Positions 62,191-64,000 of a stretch of DNA of 64,000 bases are shown here, piece after piece (the first letter of the stretch is position 1; each line of letters begins with the position of its first letter). A model generated the notes under the pieces. That model ran no database searches, was not told where the DNA came from, and saw only the letters and a list, made by a program, of their open reading frames with translations. Origin of the DNA: JANQQC01 sp965262255 (GTDB lineage Bacteria > Pseudomonadota > Alphaproteobacteria > Caulobacterales > Hyphomonadaceae); assembly GCA_965262255.1 (NCBI GenBank), contig OZ253505.1, forward strand, positions 1,612,001-1,676,000, read 5' to 3'. Position numbers and translations under genes: made by a program.

Positions 62191-63317
62191 GAGCGCTTTC
62201 ACATCAAGCTGTCCGCTTTTTCCTTTTTCAATTTAGCAAGATATTCTCGACGAACTTTTTTCATTTGGTTTATGCAACATCGAAAGTAAGCCTTACATTC
62301 TTCAGAAGATATACTGTCAAAAATTTTTGTAATCTCGTCAATTAAATCCGGCACCGTCCGTTTTTCAGCGGCTCGTAATAGCGCTTTGAGTTTTGCAAAA
62401 GCTTTCTCGATTGGATTGAAATCTGGACTGTATGGCGGTAGAAATAGTATTCTTACCCCGATTTTTTCAAGAGCCTCCCGAACACGTTTCGTTTTATGCA
62501 CGGACAAGTTATCCATTACCAGTACGTCTCCGGGCTTCAGTTTCTTCGAGAGATCATCAACAATCCATTTCACGAACAGGTCAGTGTTCATTGCTCCTTT
62601 GAAAGTCCAACTTGATAATATTTTCTCGTCCGTTATAGCCGCGACGCACGTTAAGTTTAATCGATGACCGTGTGGAAATGCCATATCGAGTCTCTCGCCT
62701 CGCTTACTGCGACCATGTGACCGTGTCATTTTGGTCGAAACCCCTGTTTCATCTATATAGATGCGACGAAGTGATTCGCTACACTTCCTGATGAAATTCC
62801 CTCTTTGTTGGTCTATCGCAGGACTTCTTTGTTCCGCAGCGTGTCCTGTTTTTTTCTTCCGTGTGTAGTTATGTCGGTAAAAGAATTGCCATAACGTAGA
62901 GATTCCGAACCTCGCTTTCTCACCAAATGTGAGGATCAGAATTGTCGCTATCTCCTTCAATGTTCTGTCCCTCTTTTCTTCCAAGATCGCTATAATGGCG
63001 TTGTAGTAGCTTTCTATCTTATGTGAACGACGGTCTCCGCCCATCGCTTTGGGAGCAACACTTTTTGTTTCCTTGTACTGTTTGACATATCGTTGGAGGC
63101 TTTTTTCTGATACTCCGTATCGCTTTGCTACGACGCGTCGCGGAACACCGGATAAAACTTCCTTAACCATTTGCAAACGAAGCTCCTCGTTAATTGGGGC
63201 AGCCATGCTCATCTCCTAAAGAGTTAATGAACGAATTCTAACCCTTTTCTCTTAGTGCATTGCTTTTTTCTAATTTCCCGATCAGCGAAAACTGGACAGC
63301 TTGATGTAAAATTGCTC
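62191..63317 (-). mobile_element. IS630-family insertion sequence
   Basis: 1127 bp bounded by GAGCGCTTTCACATCAAGCT and its inverted counterpart GAGCAATTTTACATCAAGCT, flanked on both sides by TA (62189-62190, 63318-63319), the IS630/Tc1-mariner target. It splits an IS481 remnant whose halves rejoin across the TA. The ends and gene look functional. Confidence 0.9.
62199..63206 (-). CDS. IS630-family transposase
   Basis: The product has 335 residues from ATG 63206 (AGGAG six bases upstream; 63212 is the alternative). The N-terminal helix-turn-helix has VPRRVVAKRYGVSEKSLQRY. The DDE domain has RRIYIDETGV, VLVMDNLSVHKTKRV and LPPYSPDFNPIEKAFAKLK, with D, D and E in their usual places. It is continuous over the full length. 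The last codons lie within the terminal inverted repeat. Confidence 0.92.
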   Translation of the reverse strand: MAAPINEELRLQMVKEVLSGVPRRVVAKRYGVSEKSLQRYVKQYKETKSVAPKAMGGDRRSHKIESYYNAIIAILEEKRDRTLKEIATILILTFGEKARFGISTLWQFFYRHNYTRKKKTGHAAEQRSPAIDQQRGNFIRKCSESLRRIYIDETGVSTKMTRSHGRSKRGERLDMAFPHGHRLNLTCVAAITDEKILSSWTFKGAMNTDLFVKWIVDDLSKKLKPGDVLVMDNLSVHKTKRVREALEKIGVRILFLPPYSPDFNPIEKAFAKLKALLRAAEKRTVPDLIDEITKIFDSISSEECKAYFRCCINQMKKVRREYLAKLKKEKADSLM

Positions 63318-63352
63318 TAATGGCAGTATATCGTCCTGATTACCTGTCTGCG

Positions 63353-63842
63353 GAACTATACACTTGTGGAAGCCTACGTTACTGGAAAATATGGATTTCT
63401 TGTACAGGCCGAGAATGTTCGTCTTATCGCGCAAAACCAGAATCAAAACGATTGCAAGTTTGTGGTTGAGGGTAAGAGATTAAGTTTTGAAATTACCAAA
63501 ATTTTGGAGATAGGACGGAAGCGCGGAGACAAGTATAGAGGGGGGGAGAGAAGGCGCAACTGAACAAGAGATGCTCGATAATTTGTCGTCTGGGTTTTGT
63601 GGTTTTAGAACAGCCATCATAAGTAATCCGAAAAAGGATACGATAGGTCAGTTGTACTGGTGGTCGTATACTTCAATATAAGCAACTGGGGTGATGACGA
63701 CCGCCTTGTCGAAGGAACAACAAGAGTTTTGGAAACGGTAGAATATGAATTTCCGATAATTGATGTACTACACGACCAAAGTTTATTACGCTTTACCAAG
63801 TGCAATCAGGGGGTGGTGAACTGGGTTACCATAAGGCGTTGA
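63353..63842 (+). pseudogene. Decayed hypothetical gene, right inverted copy
   Basis: Plus-strand homologue of 54905-55225 in inverted orientation. EAYVTGKYGFLVQAENVRLI, then FEITKILEIGRKRGDKYRGG, a frame change to GATEQEMLDNLSSGF, and after another change VVYFNISNWGDDDRLVEGTT and PIIDVLHDQSLLRF up to 63842. The order fits one protein with at least two frameshifts. Its 5' end is cut at 63353 by the IS481 remnant. The final bases 63843-64000 show nothing recognisable. Confidence 0.55.
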
Positions 63843-64000
63843 CAAGGTTTAAGCTTGAAGTTACCTTATCTGTCAGGCATCAACTAAAGGTCCTCAATAC
63901 AAATCGAAATTAACTTGGTTCAACTGATTTGTTCTAGATTCTTGTTACCAACTTTCTCATCTGCGACCTTTTTACTCTGTCGAAATCAAAGAAAGTTCTT

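Noticed and set aside
50946..63317. Intact prophage
   Set aside because: Small coiled-coil membrane proteins look phage-like, but no capsid, terminase, portal, tail or integrase gene is present.

Overview
The window reads as chromosome of a moderately AT-rich alphaproteobacterium. The evidence is gene order: glyA-nrdR-ribD-ribE-ribBA-ribH-nusB; MoxR ATPase-DUF58-BatA/DUF4159-VWA-like; DUF1285-Nudix CoA pyrophosphatase-DUF6111-cca; and EnvC-like/CtpA/RppH. These are typical alphaproteobacterial neighbourhoods. The species cannot be named from the sequence. No rRNA, tRNA or CRISPR array was recognised. The density of insertion sequences, short inverted-repeat elements (MITE-like) and single-base frameshifts suggests a genome in flux, perhaps host-associated, although some frameshifts could be sequencing errors.

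Layout. 1-5.2 kb: molybdenum-cofactor genes in two blocks, (moaA)-moaD-moaE and moaB-moaC-moeA, split by an IS481-family element nested inside a MITE-like repeat. 5.4-8.5 kb: an unrecognised two-gene cassette present twice in tandem, its first gene frameshifted in the second copy. 9-16 kb: metabolism (metX-metW, FMN-dependent alpha-hydroxy-acid dehydrogenase, enoyl-CoA hydratase, 2,4-dienoyl-CoA reductase, phenylalanine hydroxylase). 16.2-23.6 kb: a putative defence island with a three-gene ABC-3C-type system (first gene frameshifted), then unrecognised genes, one with an HEPN-like motif. 23.7-28.9 kb: riboflavin/glyA/nusB operon. RibBA has a degenerate GTP cyclohydrolase II half, and RibD is only the reductase half. 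29-39 kb: MoxR/BatA membrane-stress cluster and the divergent DUF1285-Nudix-DUF6111-cca operon.

38.8-44.6 kb: a tandem duplication of [cca 3' end + hemF + a KAP-associated gene]. The outer hemF copy is dead and the KAP-associated copies have diverged strongly. 45-50.7 kb: 2-oxoglutarate oxygenase, EnvC-like protein, CtpA and RppH, interrupted by a small array of two different ORFs in nearly identical flanks. 50.9-63.9 kb: accessory DNA with MITE-like repeats, two copies of a module of a coiled-coil membrane protein plus a small secreted protein, a broken GHKL ATPase, an XRE-ImmA/PIN pair, an IS5-like element, IS256 and IS481 remnants and an intact-looking IS630 element. Most of the last 8 kb lies between inverted copies of one decayed gene.

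Three families of short terminal-inverted-repeat elements recur: (i) about 212 bp, starting GGCGATTATATAGTTGTC, three copies; (ii) about 100-180 bp, ends TA|GAGC...GCTC|TA, five copies; (iii) about 140-155 bp, ends like GAGACTGTTGCGAAAC, at least four copies.
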